Position numbers and translations under genes: made by a program. Under the pieces are notes generated by a model. That model was not told the DNA's origin and did no database searches. It saw nothing but the letters and a program-made list of their open reading frames with translations. Positions 1 through 12,982 of a DNA stretch of 64,000 nt are shown one piece after another; the stretch's first letter is position 1, and each line of letters starts with the position of its first letter. The stretch covers positions 3,757,053 to 3,821,052 of the forward strand of contig OZ026565.1 of assembly GCA_964020155.1 (NCBI GenBank). The letters are read 5' to 3'. The DNA comes from Chondrilla cf. caribensis (Eukaryota > Porifera > Demospongiae > Chondrillida > Chondrillidae).

Positions 1-215
1 GACCCGACGACTCACAGGAGACCGGGACGTGTGAACTCCATGCGTGATCAAACAGCGAACCGAAGAAGGAGAGGGTAGAACAGCTAACCACGCTTGCGCT
101 CGGGGCACCCCCTCCAATTCGAATCCTCCAGCATCTGCAGCTTCCCCAGCACGGATCTACTCACAAAGAAAATGGACGCGCGACGTGATCTTTTATAGCG
201 GTTCGTACTTCGGCG
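1..215. other. Flank left of the retroelement, no gene seen
   Basis: Single-copy-looking sequence up to the first base of the retroelement's A1 repeat. No convincing coding exon, RNA gene or repeat is visible on either strand. A short ATG at about 172 runs straight into the retroelement repeat and is not supported. Confidence 0.4.
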
Positions 216-405
216 AAATGTAGTTTAATGAAATTGAACGTAGTTAATGGCAGGGGCTTGTAATGGCTGACTTGCACCTGACTTCATTGTGATGACGTAT
301 AGTTGGTTGGGCGCGTGCCCCACAGCGTGCCGCTGCGCATGCTCAGTTGCCTCCTCGTGTCGCGCGAAGCAAGTAGCACTGCCTTCAGCTCGTGTTTTTT
401 TTTTT
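216..405 (+). repeat. Split direct repeat A1 of the retroelement
   Basis: About 180 bp that recur without visible change at 5956-6134, starting aaatgtagtttaatg and running into a T run. The run is 11 T here against 36 T in A2, after which the copies diverge. This copy is the left end of the element and probably holds its promoter, but no promoter motif was identified. Confidence 0.9.
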
Positions 406-904
406 GTCACGGATTTGGCTTCATTCACCTCTCGATTCCTCGTAACCCGCTTTATTCGCCTCACTGGTTATGGCTTCCGGCTCTGACTCGCCTACCGTCT
501 CGACCTCCCTCGATGTTACAGGTTAGCCACTCTACCCGTCGTTTGCGTATATGGCCCTCGTCGCCGCCGCGTGAGGTCTCGGTTATATGTTAAACGGGCG
601 ACGCTTCGCCTATTCGCTTTAATCTCGGTGCAATTCCAGGGTAGCATGCAGCCATGCTCCCCGGAAGTACCTTTCTGCCACCCCACTTTTATTCATTTAT
701 TCACTTATTTGTTGTTTTATTAGAGTCTATGGTTTATCACTACGTTCATGTTTGTTGGTCGTATTTCTTGGCTCACCTCTCACAACAACCCAAGGGAAGG
801 AACCCTCAAGTGCCGCAGCACTTTTTCTCAATACACATGCACGCAGCGCTGCATGAATCGCCCACTTATGTTTTAGGTACCTCGTTTTGTTTTTTGTTTT
901 TTTG

Positions 905-938
<34 letters not shown>

Positions 939-1211
939 CTGTTTTTTTTTTTTTTTGTTTTTTTTGTTTTGTTTTGTTTTTTGTTTTTTTTCTATGGTAA
1001 GCTTATCATGGGTATGTTTCCATCGTGTTTCTTGGCTCACTCCACACAACATCAACCTGGGGGGGAGGAACCTTCAAGTGCCGCAGCACTCTCTCAATAT
1101 GCATGCAGCAGCGCTGCATAACTCACCCACGCTCTCTCTCAGCACCTGCTTACGTCCCCTGTAGGGCTTGCTGCACTCGCAAGGGGGACTCTTTCAGGGC
1201 AGCCCCCTACA

Positions 1212-2054
1212 GTGTCACTGGGGTTCCTGGCCCAAAGTCTCCAAGAGAGCACACGAACTGGCCAGCCCTCAGTGGTCTCGTCCCCACAGCATGGGGCTCA
1301 GCCATCTCTCACATCCAGCTTGGCCTTAACTTCCTCGCCATCCACCACCCCTGAGCATGGGGACAAGGGGGAGGACCCCAAGCTGCATCCCTTTAATAAC
1401 CCTAGCCTGCCACCAATCCCCACCCGCCTGCTTCGGGTGATTCAGACCGGGGGGTATGTCAACTTGAGCGAACTGCTCCCGGAGGCCCTGGCTGAAGCCT
1501 TCGACAAGCCACATAAGGAGGGTAAGGAGGAACCCTCTCGCAGGCAATTTGCAATCGAGGCCCCTCTGGATTGGGCTATGGCGTTTGCCACATTCGCAGC
1601 GGCGACTGCGCATTACCATCCAGAACGGGCTCCGTCCCTGCTGATATACTTCGGTATCATCATGCGCTTAGCCCGAGAGGGCGGAGCCAGGACTTGGCTT
1701 CGCTATGATCGGGCGTTCAGGCAGGCCGCCGCCATCAATCCCAGCCTCCCCTGGGACCGCCGGGAGCCAGATCTTTGGCTCGCTGCACTCTCCCAGGAGC
1801 CACAGCGCCCCGCAAACCCCCCACGTGCAGTTGGTCTCTCTGACATTCCGGGGGGCAACAAGAGGGCACCCCACCACCTCACCATCTGCCACCGATTTAA
1901 TAAGCGGGAGTGCAACCGAGCCTCCTGCCGGTTCACTCACAAGTGTCTCGCTTGCCAGAGCCCCAGTCATCCGGCACTGGACTGCCCCATCCTCCAACCC
2001 AGGAGAGATAAACCCGGCAACCAAGGTAAAGAGGACCGTCAGGGCAGCCTCTGA
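1212..2054 (+). CDS. Gag-like ORF1 with zinc knuckle
   Basis: A 280-residue ORF, the first in the element. Near the C-terminus (about residues 226-262) it has two metal-binding clusters. The first is CCCH-like, CHRFNKREC...C...H. The second, CLACQSPSHPALDC, fits C-x2-C-x4-H-x4-C, the retroviral-type zinc knuckle spacing. Such fingers end the ORF1 of many DIRS-order elements and are thought to bind the element RNA. The N-terminal 70 residues are Ser/Thr/Pro-rich and low in complexity, so the true start could lie further in. The middle ('WAMAFATFAAATAHYHPERAPS') is helical-looking and matches the position of a capsid-like region, but that is inference. It lies in the same frame as the RT ORF, 453 bp upstream, separated by several stops. 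Confidence 0.75.
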   Translation: MSLGFLAQSLQESTRTGQPSVVSSPQHGAQPSLTSSLALTSSPSTTPEHGDKGEDPKLHPFNNPSLPPIPTRLLRVIQTGGYVNLSELLPEALAEAFDKPHKEGKEEPSRRQFAIEAPLDWAMAFATFAAATAHYHPERAPSLLIYFGIIMRLAREGGARTWLRYDRAFRQAAAINPSLPWDRREPDLWLAALSQEPQRPANPPRAVGLSDIPGGNKRAPHHLTICHRFNKRECNRASCRFTHKCLACQSPSHPALDCPILQPRRDKPGNQGKEDRQGSL

Positions 2055-2507
2055 GCCCCACATGACCATTAACCAACTGCTCCTGATAGGTCACTTGCAA
2101 GTACACTAACCTCACATCTATATCTCTGTAATTCATATGGTATTATATTGGTTCAGGGGCGTATTCCGGTTAATTATTGCTCATTCGATGTTTGCATGAT
2201 AATTGATCATTTTATACTTTCCACATTCATGCACCTTAGTGGCCCCCAACGGGGACCAGAGCTCGGTTGGCAAATAATCACGCGGGGTGGAGGCAGGAGC
2301 CTCTCCCGGCACTGTGGTGGAGGCCTCATCCAGCCAGTGGCCCACATGAGCGCCCACGTGATGGTCCACCTCTGGGACAACGGCCCGGATACCTGGGTGC
2401 TGTTACCATAGGGCACTGGGATGATCTCAGTCCTCAGGCACGCTGGCGCACCATAGCTGGACAATGGGGGCACTTAGGGGTGCTATATCTCTTAAGGGCA
2501 GAGAGTT
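2055..2507 (+). other. Region between gag-like and RT ORFs
   Basis: Internal part of the retroelement between the gag stop and the first Met of the RT ORF. Short overlapping ORFs exist in other frames (for example 2267-2593), but none shows a recognisable domain. How the RT ORF is translated (reinitiation, splicing or frameshifting) cannot be told from the sequence. Confidence 0.4.
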
Positions 2508-4313
2508 TTGTCATTGCTGCCCCTTTTACCCACAGACCTAGTACCGGATGTCCCACTGTCTCCCTACGACACAGTCGTACCTCTGCTGGCTAGGCAGTTC
2601 TCCCAGCTTCAAGTCCTGGGGTCATGTCACGATCCAGGCCAGTTCACTCCAGGGGTGGTGACCAATGCCCCAGTGTCCACTCCCTTGTCTGTCAGCGCAT
2701 GGCAGCAAGCCCTGGCGCTCCACCCAAACCGGGACTGGGTTCAGCACCTTGTGGCAGGTCTACAAGAGGGGTTCCGGATTGGACTACACTCCAACCCAGT
2801 CTGCCACTCTGCTCAAGGCAATTCTCCTTCCGCACTCGCCAACCAAGAAGCTGTAGCAAAGTTCATCAGGACACAGATTGGTGCGGGCTACATGGTGGGT
2901 CCTTTGTCTCCCCACGAATGCGCCAATGTCATAACCAGTAGGTTGGCAGTCATCCCCAAAAAGACCCCGGGACAGTTCCGGGTCATAGTGGATCTGTCCT
3001 CCCCCAGCAACTTCAGCATCAATGACAACCTTCACCGCAACCTCACCCACGTGGCTTACTCATCAGTGGATGAGGCGGCAGCTATCATGCACAACCTGGG
3101 CAGGCATGCCCTGATGGCCAAGGTTGATATAAAAGACGCCTACCGCCTAATCCCTGTACATCCACAGGACCGCCGGTTTCTTGGGATCTCCTGGCAGGGC
3201 GCAGTCTACGTCGACTGTCAGCTGCCATTTGGCCTGGCTTCAGCCCCGGCTATCTTCAGTGCAGTAGCTCAGGCACTGGAGTGGATCCTTCGCGCCCGAG
3301 GGGTTCGTCACATCATACATTATTTGGACGATTTTCTAATCTTAGGAGCCCCAAACTCCCCAGAATGTGCCAATGCTCTGGACATTACTCTTCACACTTG
3401 TGCAGAGCTGGGAGTACCCCTAGCACCTGACAAAATCGAGGGCCCCACCTCTTCCCTCAGATTCCTCGGAATCCAGCTCGATTCGACATCCCTGTCCCTG
3501 AGTTTGCCGATGGATCGCTTGGTGGAGCTACGCGGTATGCTTGATATGTGGGCTAGCAGAAAGGTTATCCGTGAGCCAAAGCAATTTCAATCCCTGGTTG
3601 GTCATCTGGCACATGCTACCCAAGTGGTGCCTTTGGGTAAAGCTTTCTTAGCCAACCTGTTCCCACTTGCCCAGACCCTTCAGCCTGGTCAGTACCGCCG
3701 GATCAATGCACCATCGCGAAGGGATCTAGCATGGTGGCAAACCCTTTGTGCAACCTGGTCGGGGGTCTCAGCCCAACAACTTCTCCTCCTTAACGACCCT
3801 GCCCACCATCTTTTCACTGACGCCTCAGGATCTTGGGGATGCGGCGCCTGGAGCCTCCCAAACTGGCTCCAAATTCCCTGGCAGGGCAACCTCAATGCAG
3901 CATCAATTGCTATCAAGGAGTTGTTCCCTATTGTCGTGGCATGCGCCGTTTGGGGCAATCTCTGGCATCATCAATATATCTTATGTCACTCAGACAACAC
4001 AGCAGCAGTGGCATATGTCAACAAGCTCTATGCTAAAGATCCCGTGGCCTCCCACCTCATCAGATGCTTGGCGTACTTTCAGGCCCTTTTTGATTTCCGG
4101 ATCAGAGCAGTGCACATCAGTGGCCATCTTAATGTGGGGGCAGATGACCTCTCCAGAGATAGGGCGGCAGCCTTTCTTCACACTCACCCATCCGCGTCTC
4201 CTCTTTCCACGCAGGTCAGTCGGGATGTCCTCGATCTCCTCCTTCAGAAGGGGCCCGACTGGACCTCTCAGGAGTGGAAGCGGCTATGCTGCAGTTTCTG
4301 GAAGCAGGTCTAG
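2508..4313 (+). CDS. Reverse transcriptase - RNase H (YR retroelement)
   Basis: A 601-residue ORF. The fingers/palm carry 'VIPKKTPGQFRVIVDLS', then 'KVDIKDAYRLIPVHP' (first catalytic Asp), 'QLPFGLASAPAIFS', and the catalytic YxDD box as 'HYLDDFLILG' (about residues 270-279). A 'LRFLGIQLD' segment follows. The C-terminal part is an RNase H domain with 'HLFTDASGSWGCGAW' (first carboxylate), 'SIAIKELFPIV' and 'CHSDNTAAVAYVN', and a closing 'HISGHLNVGADDLSR'. This RT-RNase H pairing in one ORF, followed by a tyrosine recombinase, is the DIRS/Ngaro layout. All key carboxylates are present and there are no internal stops, so the enzyme may be functional. Its 3' end overlaps the recombinase ORF by 40 bp in another frame. 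Confidence 0.93.
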   Translation: MSLLPLLPTDLVPDVPLSPYDTVVPLLARQFSQLQVLGSCHDPGQFTPGVVTNAPVSTPLSVSAWQQALALHPNRDWVQHLVAGLQEGFRIGLHSNPVCHSAQGNSPSALANQEAVAKFIRTQIGAGYMVGPLSPHECANVITSRLAVIPKKTPGQFRVIVDLSSPSNFSINDNLHRNLTHVAYSSVDEAAAIMHNLGRHALMAKVDIKDAYRLIPVHPQDRRFLGISWQGAVYVDCQLPFGLASAPAIFSAVAQALEWILRARGVRHIIHYLDDFLILGAPNSPECANALDITLHTCAELGVPLAPDKIEGPTSSLRFLGIQLDSTSLSLSLPMDRLVELRGMLDMWASRKVIREPKQFQSLVGHLAHATQVVPLGKAFLANLFPLAQTLQPGQYRRINAPSRRDLAWWQTLCATWSGVSAQQLLLLNDPAHHLFTDASGSWGCGAWSLPNWLQIPWQGNLNAASIAIKELFPIVVACAVWGNLWHHQYILCHSDNTAAVAYVNKLYAKDPVASHLIRCLAYFQALFDFRIRAVHISGHLNVGADDLSRDRAAAFLHTHPSASPLSTQVSRDVLDLLLQKGPDWTSQEWKRLCCSFWKQV

Positions 4314-5242
4314 CTTCATCCACAAAAAAGGTTTATGCAGCGGGCTGGAACCGCTACTGCAAATTCACCAACCTCTACTCTATCTCCCCCAATCCTATTA
4401 CCATAGAAAAGGCAACCTTATTCGTAGCATTTTTGGGCACCCAAGGGTTAGCAGTATCTACCATCGAGTCATACCTGGCAGCGCTGCGACATATGCTTGT
4501 GATGTCTAACCCCTCTTGTACCAACCCCTCCTTCCACTCACCCCATATGACAGTCCTCCTTCGAGGGATTAAGCGGGTGCAGTCACAGGCCGGTCCCCGT
4601 CTGCTCCGGCTACCCATTACTGCCTCTCTGATGAGACGCATCAAGGCTGCCTTGGCAGGCCAACCATCCTCTTACAACAATGTGTTGCTGTGGGCAGCTT
4701 GCTGCACCGGTTTTTTTGGATTCCTCCGGTGTGGCGAGTTTCTTGTTCCAGATGGGGTGCAATTCAACCAACGGGACCACTTATGCCTTAGTGACATCTC
4801 CATCGACACATCTACGCCATCGTGGACTATTTCCCTCCATATTAGGGTCAGTAAAACCGACCAATTTCGGCAGGGCTCCACTGTGGTTTTGGGAAGCACG
4901 GGGGCCGATATCTGCCCAGTGGCAGCCATTGTCGACTATTTACAATTTCGGGGTAGTAACCCTGGTCCCCTTTTCCAATTGCAAGATGGTAAACCACTGC
5001 ACAGGAAATTGTTTACCACTCAAGTCCAACAGGCATTATCCCTGGCGGGTTTTGATCCATCACTGTTTAATGGCCACAGCTTTCGCATAGGGGCAGCCAC
5101 CACAGCGAATTTGGTGGGAGTCCCAGAGACGACAATTAAACTCCTCGGACGTTGGAGAAGCTTAGCATACCAACGCTACATCAGACCCCCACCGGCTGAG
5201 CTGGCCTTGGTTTCAGCTCAACTAGCTAAAGGGCCCAATTAA
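4274..5242 (+). CDS. Tyrosine recombinase of the retroelement
   Basis: A 322-residue ORF with the core catalytic residues of the tyrosine recombinase (phage integrase-like) family. The first Arg is in 'GFFGFLRCGEFLVPD' (about residues 146-160). The H-x-x-R box is in 'NGHSFRIGAATTAN' (about residues 269-282). The nucleophilic Tyr is in 'LLGRWRSLAYQRYIRPP' (about residues 290-306). The N-terminal 100 residues ('STKKVYAAGWNRYCKF...') form a SAM-like DNA-binding domain. In this class the enzyme is thought to insert a circular cDNA by recombination rather than by DDE chemistry. It overlaps the end of the RT ORF by 40 bp in a different frame, so translation probably uses reinitiation or a frameshift. 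No damage is visible. Confidence 0.92.
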   Translation: MEAAMLQFLEAGLASSTKKVYAAGWNRYCKFTNLYSISPNPITIEKATLFVAFLGTQGLAVSTIESYLAALRHMLVMSNPSCTNPSFHSPHMTVLLRGIKRVQSQAGPRLLRLPITASLMRRIKAALAGQPSSYNNVLLWAACCTGFFGFLRCGEFLVPDGVQFNQRDHLCLSDISIDTSTPSWTISLHIRVSKTDQFRQGSTVVLGSTGADICPVAAIVDYLQFRGSNPGPLFQLQDGKPLHRKLFTTQVQQALSLAGFDPSLFNGHSFRIGAATTANLVGVPETTIKLLGRWRSLAYQRYIRPPPAELALVSAQLAKGPN

Positions 5243-5659
5243 CTAATGTGTTTGCAGGTCTTACCCAAATTTGCATGGTAACTGCCATCATCTCAGCTTC
5301 ATATACAGTTACACAGTTACTTATTGTATATGTTGGCTATCAGGTATTCCTGCTTGTGCAGGTTGCATGGGAGTGGTCTGTGTATGTGCCATGTGTCTCT
5401 AATTATTGATTTGATTGAAGCTCATGCAGTGTTCTGACTGGGTTGTCGGCACTCAACTCATTCCATGCGTAATGCTTGCATTATTAGGGAGTCGGCTATA
5501 TATATATAGGCCTACTTTCCTCGTACATACATATAATATTACTTAATATTTAGCAATTACTTAGTAATAATACTGTATATCTTCATATATATATAAGAGT
5601 ATTACTAATATGGTTATCTCTCACCTGGGGAATCCCATGCCAGAGCCTGGGTAGATATT
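5243..5659 (+). other. Retroelement 3' leader before B1
   Basis: AT-rich sequence after the recombinase stop, with several tandem tata/atat blocks around 5497-5600. No ORF of note. It is part of the element because it lies between the recombinase and repeat B1. Confidence 0.4.
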
Positions 5660-5957
5660 GGGCTTTTTCCCCCAGGTTAGAGGTTCTTATAACTCATTTA
5701 GGCCGGAAGTATGAACACTTCCGGTCTAATTATGCCGGGGGGTGGGGCTTGCTAAGTACGCCCCAGCAGATGGGGGAATGGCCCACTCCCCTTATACCAA
5801 AAGAGATTCCCTGTATATAGGGTATACTCTTGAGAGGTAGCAGAGGTTCCGGTTGATAGGCTTAGAGAGAAGGATGGTCATTTAGGGGTTTATGGAAAAT
5901 AGGTGCTAGTAGGGCTTGACCTATTTTCCTTGGAATGGAGAGACCCTAGGACATTAA
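5660..5957 (+). repeat. Split direct repeat B1
   Basis: A 298-bp block starting gggctttttcccccagg and ending ggacattaa. It recurs at 6213-6510 with no difference noticed by eye. It is directly joined to A2, sharing the two bases aa, as expected for the internal B1-A2 junction of a Ngaro-type element. Confidence 0.9.
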
Positions 5958-6133
5958 ATGTAGTTTAATGAAATTGAACGTAGTTAATGGCAGGGGCTTG
6001 TAATGGCTGACTTGCACCTGACTTCATTGTGATGACGTATAGTTGGTTGGGCGCGTGCCCCACAGCGTGCCGCTGCGCATGCTCAGTTGCCTCCTCGTGT
6101 CGCGCGAAGCAAGTAGCACTGCCTTCAGCTCGT

Positions 6134-6170
<37 letters not shown>
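5956..6170 (+). repeat. Split direct repeat A2 with 36-T run
   Basis: Second copy of the A repeat. It ends in a run of 36 T (6135-6170) where A1 has 11. A 42-bp spacer (6171-6212), unlike anything after A1, separates it from B2. Confidence 0.88.
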
Positions 6171-6212
6171 CCTAGGATCTCCGTCAATCTTAAATTGACG
6201 TGAAAGGGTTGT

Positions 6213-6510
6213 GGGCTTTTTCCCCCAGGTTAGAGGTTCTTATAACTCATTTAGGCCGGAAGTATGAACACTTCCGGTCTAATTATGCCGGGGGGTGGGG
6301 CTTGCTAAGTACGCCCCAGCAGATGGGGGAATGGCCCACTCCCCTTATACCAAAAGAGATTCCCTGTATATAGGGTATACTCTTGAGAGGTAGCAGAGGT
6401 TCCGGTTGATAGGCTTAGAGAGAAGGATGGTCATTTAGGGGTTTATGGAAAATAGGTGCTAGTAGGGCTTGACCTATTTTCCTTGGAATGGAGAGACCCT
6501 AGGACATTAA
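6213..6510 (+). repeat. Split direct repeat B2, right end of the element
   Basis: Second copy of the 298-bp B repeat. The sequence after 6510 (tattgatttgg) has no match to the A repeat, which marks the right boundary of the insertion. Confidence 0.9.
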
Positions 6511-8884
<2,374 letters not shown>

Positions 8885-11800
8885 ACATGGGAGAGGGGGC
8901 GTGTCAACTTGATATTATTACTGGACCTAGCTGATGGCATAAACTAAATGCTGACATAATTCCCATTTCTGTACGTAGCCCGTAACCTAAGCTGCATTCG
9001 GAGGGTGTGCATGCATCCAAATGTGTATTGATAAGTTTAATATTGATCCCTGGTGACCATGGCCAGCTATTGAGTGTAAAATTACCTGAGTGATCACCAC
9101 AAGGCAAATACACTATTATTGGAATGTACATACGAAGTATATGCATTATTATGTGTCATGGACACTGGGGAGAATTTTTGATCAGCAACAAAATGTAACT
9201 TATTTGATATCAGGGGGACCATGCTACCACCAGGAGTGAGTCCATGTATCCTTATTTGAACTATGATACATCACCACTGGAGAGGTCGTTATGACCAGCA
9301 ATAAAATTTGACAATATTTACCATGAGGCCTATAGCACACTCAAAACGGTGTGCATGCATCCAAATTTGTATTACTGTAATAAGTTTGATATGGACACTG
9401 GGCATCCCATGGTGACCAGCAATAGAATGTAAAATTGCCTGAGTGATCACCACAAGCTAGGTGCATTGTACCTATATTGGAATGTATGTACAAAATTTAA
9501 TGTATTATGGAGAATAAAATGCTAAGCACCTTCTTGCATAACTCATGGGAATGGGATGCGTCAACTTAATATTTTCACCAGACCTAGCTGATGCAAAGAA
9601 GTAAATGCTGAAACATTTCCCATCTCAATACGTGGCCTGTAACCCCAGCTACATTAGGAGGTGCTTCATTTATTTTTCAATGTAGGAGAGCATAGGAGAA
9701 ACAATGCTAAGCTACTTCTTGCATAACCCATAGGGTGTGTCAACTCGTTATTTTCACAAGACCTAGCTAGGGACATGAACTAACATATTGAAGAATTCCC
9801 ATTTCTGTATGTGACCCATACCTCTAACTACTTTCTCAATATTTCTTCAATGCATGGAAGAGTATAAGAGAATAAACGCTAAGCACCTTTTTGAATAGCT
9901 CATGGGAAAGTGGCGGTATCAGCCTTATATTTCCACCAGACCTAGCTAGGAATGGGAACTAACTTATGAAACAATTCTGTAGCTAACCCATAAAGCCAGC
10001 CACATTCGGAGGTGCTTAATATTTTTTTCAATGTATTGGATAGTATAGGAGAATAAACTCTAAGCACCTTTTTGAATAGCTCATGGGAGAGTGAACGTGT
10101 CAACTTGATATTTTAGACAGACCTAGCTGGGGATGTGAACTAATTTATGAAACACTTCCCATCTCATTATGTATGTATGGGAGAGACTCAGTATAGGAGA
10201 GAAAACACTAAGCACCTTTTTGAATAGCTCATGGGAAAGTGGGTGTGACAACCTGATATTTTACCAGACCTAGCTGGGGACATGAACTAACGTATGAAAT
10301 ATTTCCCATTTCAATAGGTGGCCTGTAACCCCAGCTACATTTGGAGCCGTTTAATACTCTTTCAACGTATGCATGGGAGAGTATAGGAGAGAAAACGCTA
10401 AGCACCTTTTTAAATAGCTCATGGGAAAGTGGGTGGGTCAACCTGATATTTTTACTAGGCTTAGCTGGGGGCGTGAACCAACTTATGAAGCAATTTCATC
10501 TTTGTAGCTAACCTGTAACCCCAGCTACATTCGGAGGTGCTTAAAATTTTCTCAATGTATGGGATAGTACAGGAGAGAAAACGCTGAGCACCTTTTTGAA
10601 TATCTCATGGGAAAGTGGGAGTGTCAACCTGATAATCATTTCAGACCTAGCTGGGGATGTAAACCAATTTATGAAATAATTTGCATCTTTGTAGCTCACC
10701 TCAGCTACATTTGGAAGTGCTTAATATTGTTTCAATGTATGGGAGAGTATAGGAGAGAACTTGCTAAGCACCTTATTGAATAACTCATGGAAAGGTGGGT
10801 GGGTCAACCTGATACTCTTTTGAGAGCTAGCTGGGGGTGTGAACTAAATTATGAAGCATACACATCTCAATAGCTAACTCGTAACCCCAGCTACATTCGG
10901 AGGTGCTTAATATTTTTTTCAAAGTATGGGAGAGAATATGAGAGAAAACGCTATACGGCTTTTTGAATAGCTCATGGGAATGTGGGCGTGTCAACCTGAT
11001 ACTCTTCCAGACCTAGCTGGAGACATGAGCTAATTTATGAAACAATTCCCATCTCAATAGCTAGCCCGTAATCTCAGCTACATTCGGAGGTACTAAAATT
11101 AGTATTGCTTCTACATATGTATGGGATAGTACAGGAGACATTAAGCACTTTTTTGAATAGCTCATGGGAAGGTGGGAGTGTCAACCTGATATTCATTCCA
11201 GACCTAGCTGCGGATGTAAACCAACTTATGAAACAATCCCATCTTTAATTTGTAGCTAACCCGTAAGCCCAGCTACATTCGGAGGTGTTCAATATAATTG
11301 TTTCAATGTATTGGATAGGAAAGGATACAATGCTGAGCACCTTTTAGAATATCTCATGGAAAAGTGTGTGTGTTAACCAGATATTCTTACCAGACCTAGC
11401 TGGGGATGTGAGCTAACTAAGGAAACAATTATCATCTCAATAGCTAACCCATAACCCAAACTACATTAGGAGGTGCTTAATATTTTTTCAGTGTACAGGA
11501 TGGTATAGGAAAGAAAATACTAAGCACCTTTTGAATAGCCCCCATTTAATCTGATAGTTTTACAGGACCTAGCTGGTGATGTGAACTAACTCATGAAACA
11601 ATTCCCATCTAGGTCTGATGAATATCAGGTTGACACACCTAGGTGGCCTATAACCTGAGCTACATTCGGAGGTGCTTAAAATTTTTAAATGTATGTATGT
11701 ATGCCATTTGGAGAGAATAGGAGAATAGGCGTTAAGCACTCATGGGGATGGGGGCATGTCAATGTGATAATTTTACCAGACCTAGCTGGGGACATGAACT

Positions 11801-11955
11801 AACTTATGACATAATTCCCATCTCAACAGGTGGCCTGTAACCCCAGCTACGCTTCGAGGTGATTAGTATTTTCAATATATGGGAGAAAATAGAAAAATCA
11901 AAATTAATGCTAAGCACCTTCTTGCATAACTCATGGGGAGAGAAAGTTGATCTTT
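8885..11955. repeat. Tandem satellite, about 180-bp unit
   Basis: At least 14 diverged copies of a unit of about 180 bp. The anchor 'gacctagctg' (or a close variant) recurs near 8925, 9581, 9760, 9938, 10120, 10265, 10460, 10645, 10825, 11010, 11200, 11393, 11567 and 11780. Each unit also holds 'agctacattcggaggtgctt', 'tatgggagagtatagga' and 'tgaatagctcatggga'. Some units are shortened (for example the one near 10160). No ORF runs through the array. Confidence 0.9.
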
Positions 11956-12982
11956 TCAGCAGTGTGTACCAATCCGGAGTGTGTACTAACCAGGAGTGTG
12001 TAAACAGGAGTACTCATGCACTAACTGGAAGTATGTAATATACGCTATTATAGAATCCTAATGGTAAGACGTAAGACGTCCATAAGACGTATACTAATCC
12101 AGGTACTTATTAAGCGAGTTACATTGCATTATCATAGTTAATACAATATTATCTACATAGCATATATTACATGTACCAAACAGTCTGTCACGTATGATAT
12201 CAATCCACCATGGCCATATTGTTGTAAGAAGATCATGTTGTTGTTACAAATCTGGTTTCCATTATTTTATTATGTTTCACAAACCTTGGGATATTTCTAG
12301 CTTGTTTTCAATTGATGAACACATGTTTTCATGTCCACAGATATGATTATTGTAAAAATTATATCTTATCAAGGAAGCTTAAGGCTACGTCACAGGGCCA
12401 CTAGTCAAATGCACATGACGTACAAGTGGAGCCTCTACCAAAGAACTCTCCCACTAAAGGACACCATAGAAGTTACCTCCCTACAAAGGACACTCTGTAA
12501 GGTACCAAAATAGATTTTCCTATATAGTGCTAATACATGTTTTACCTCCGAAGAGTGGACTATCTCTCTATAGTGGACAAAATGGCTTGTCCCTATTTGT
12601 CCCTTATAGAGAGATTCCCCTATATAGCTATAAGAGAGTAATTACAATTACACAGAGGTGAATAAATTAAGGGGTATTGTAATATGCAAGCGAATAAATT
12701 ATGAAGATATAATAATCAATAATTTTAGTATAATAATAAGTCTACTGATATGAATAACTGAGTCATTGCAATATGCGTGTAGGTGGTATAGTTTATTACA
12801 GGCAATTAATAACCCGCCATTTTGCCTTCAACACAGTCTTGTGACATCAAACTCCACCTGCAGTACTCGGGAGTTCAAATATCAATTGATCCACGCGATA
12901 CCATAAACTGTCAGGGTCGAACCACACTCTAACGCCCCCCAAGGAAACAGTGATCTCGTATGGATTGATACCTCACGGAAGC
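11956..12982. other. Upstream region of the glypican gene
   Basis: AT-rich intergenic sequence. It holds one copy of a dispersed repeat (12271-12358). The last 150 bp before the glypican start are higher in GC (about 12830-12980), consistent with a promoter or 5' untranslated region. No TATA box or specific factor site could be assigned. Confidence 0.35.
12271..12358 (+). repeat. Dispersed 90-bp repeat, copy 1
   Basis: The segment starting tatgtttcacaaacct and including ttttcaattgatgaacaca is repeated with a few changes at 16436-16523, inside glypican intron 4. It may be a fragment of a mobile element; its full extent is not clear. Confidence 0.7.

Larger units (their letters stand above)
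216..6510 (+). mobile_element. Complete Ngaro-type tyrosine-recombinase retroelement
   Basis: The element carries, in order, a gag-like ORF with a zinc knuckle, a reverse transcriptase-RNase H ORF and a tyrosine recombinase ORF. It is bounded by split direct repeats: A1 (216-405), then the ORFs, then B1 (5660-5957), A2 (5956-6145) and B2 (6213-6510). This A1-ORFs-B1-A2-B2 order is the known hallmark of Ngaro/PAT-type elements of the DIRS order, which integrate through a circular intermediate with a tyrosine recombinase and make no target-site duplication. None is visible here (left flank ends ...cttcggcg, right flank starts tattgattt). No integrase, protease or methyltransferase domain is seen. 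The three ORFs are open and both repeat pairs look identical by eye, so the insertion appears recent. The Ngaro assignment rests on architecture; phylogeny was not run. Confidence 0.88.

Noticed and set aside
654..1354. Frames of 109-155 codons before the gag-like ORF
   Set aside because: They run through T and TG simple sequence and show no domain; the zinc-knuckle ORF starting at 1212 is the one with protein-like features.
8885..11955. CRISPR-like array
   Set aside because: Units are about 180 bp and diverged along their whole length, without short fixed repeats and unique spacers, and the genome is animal.
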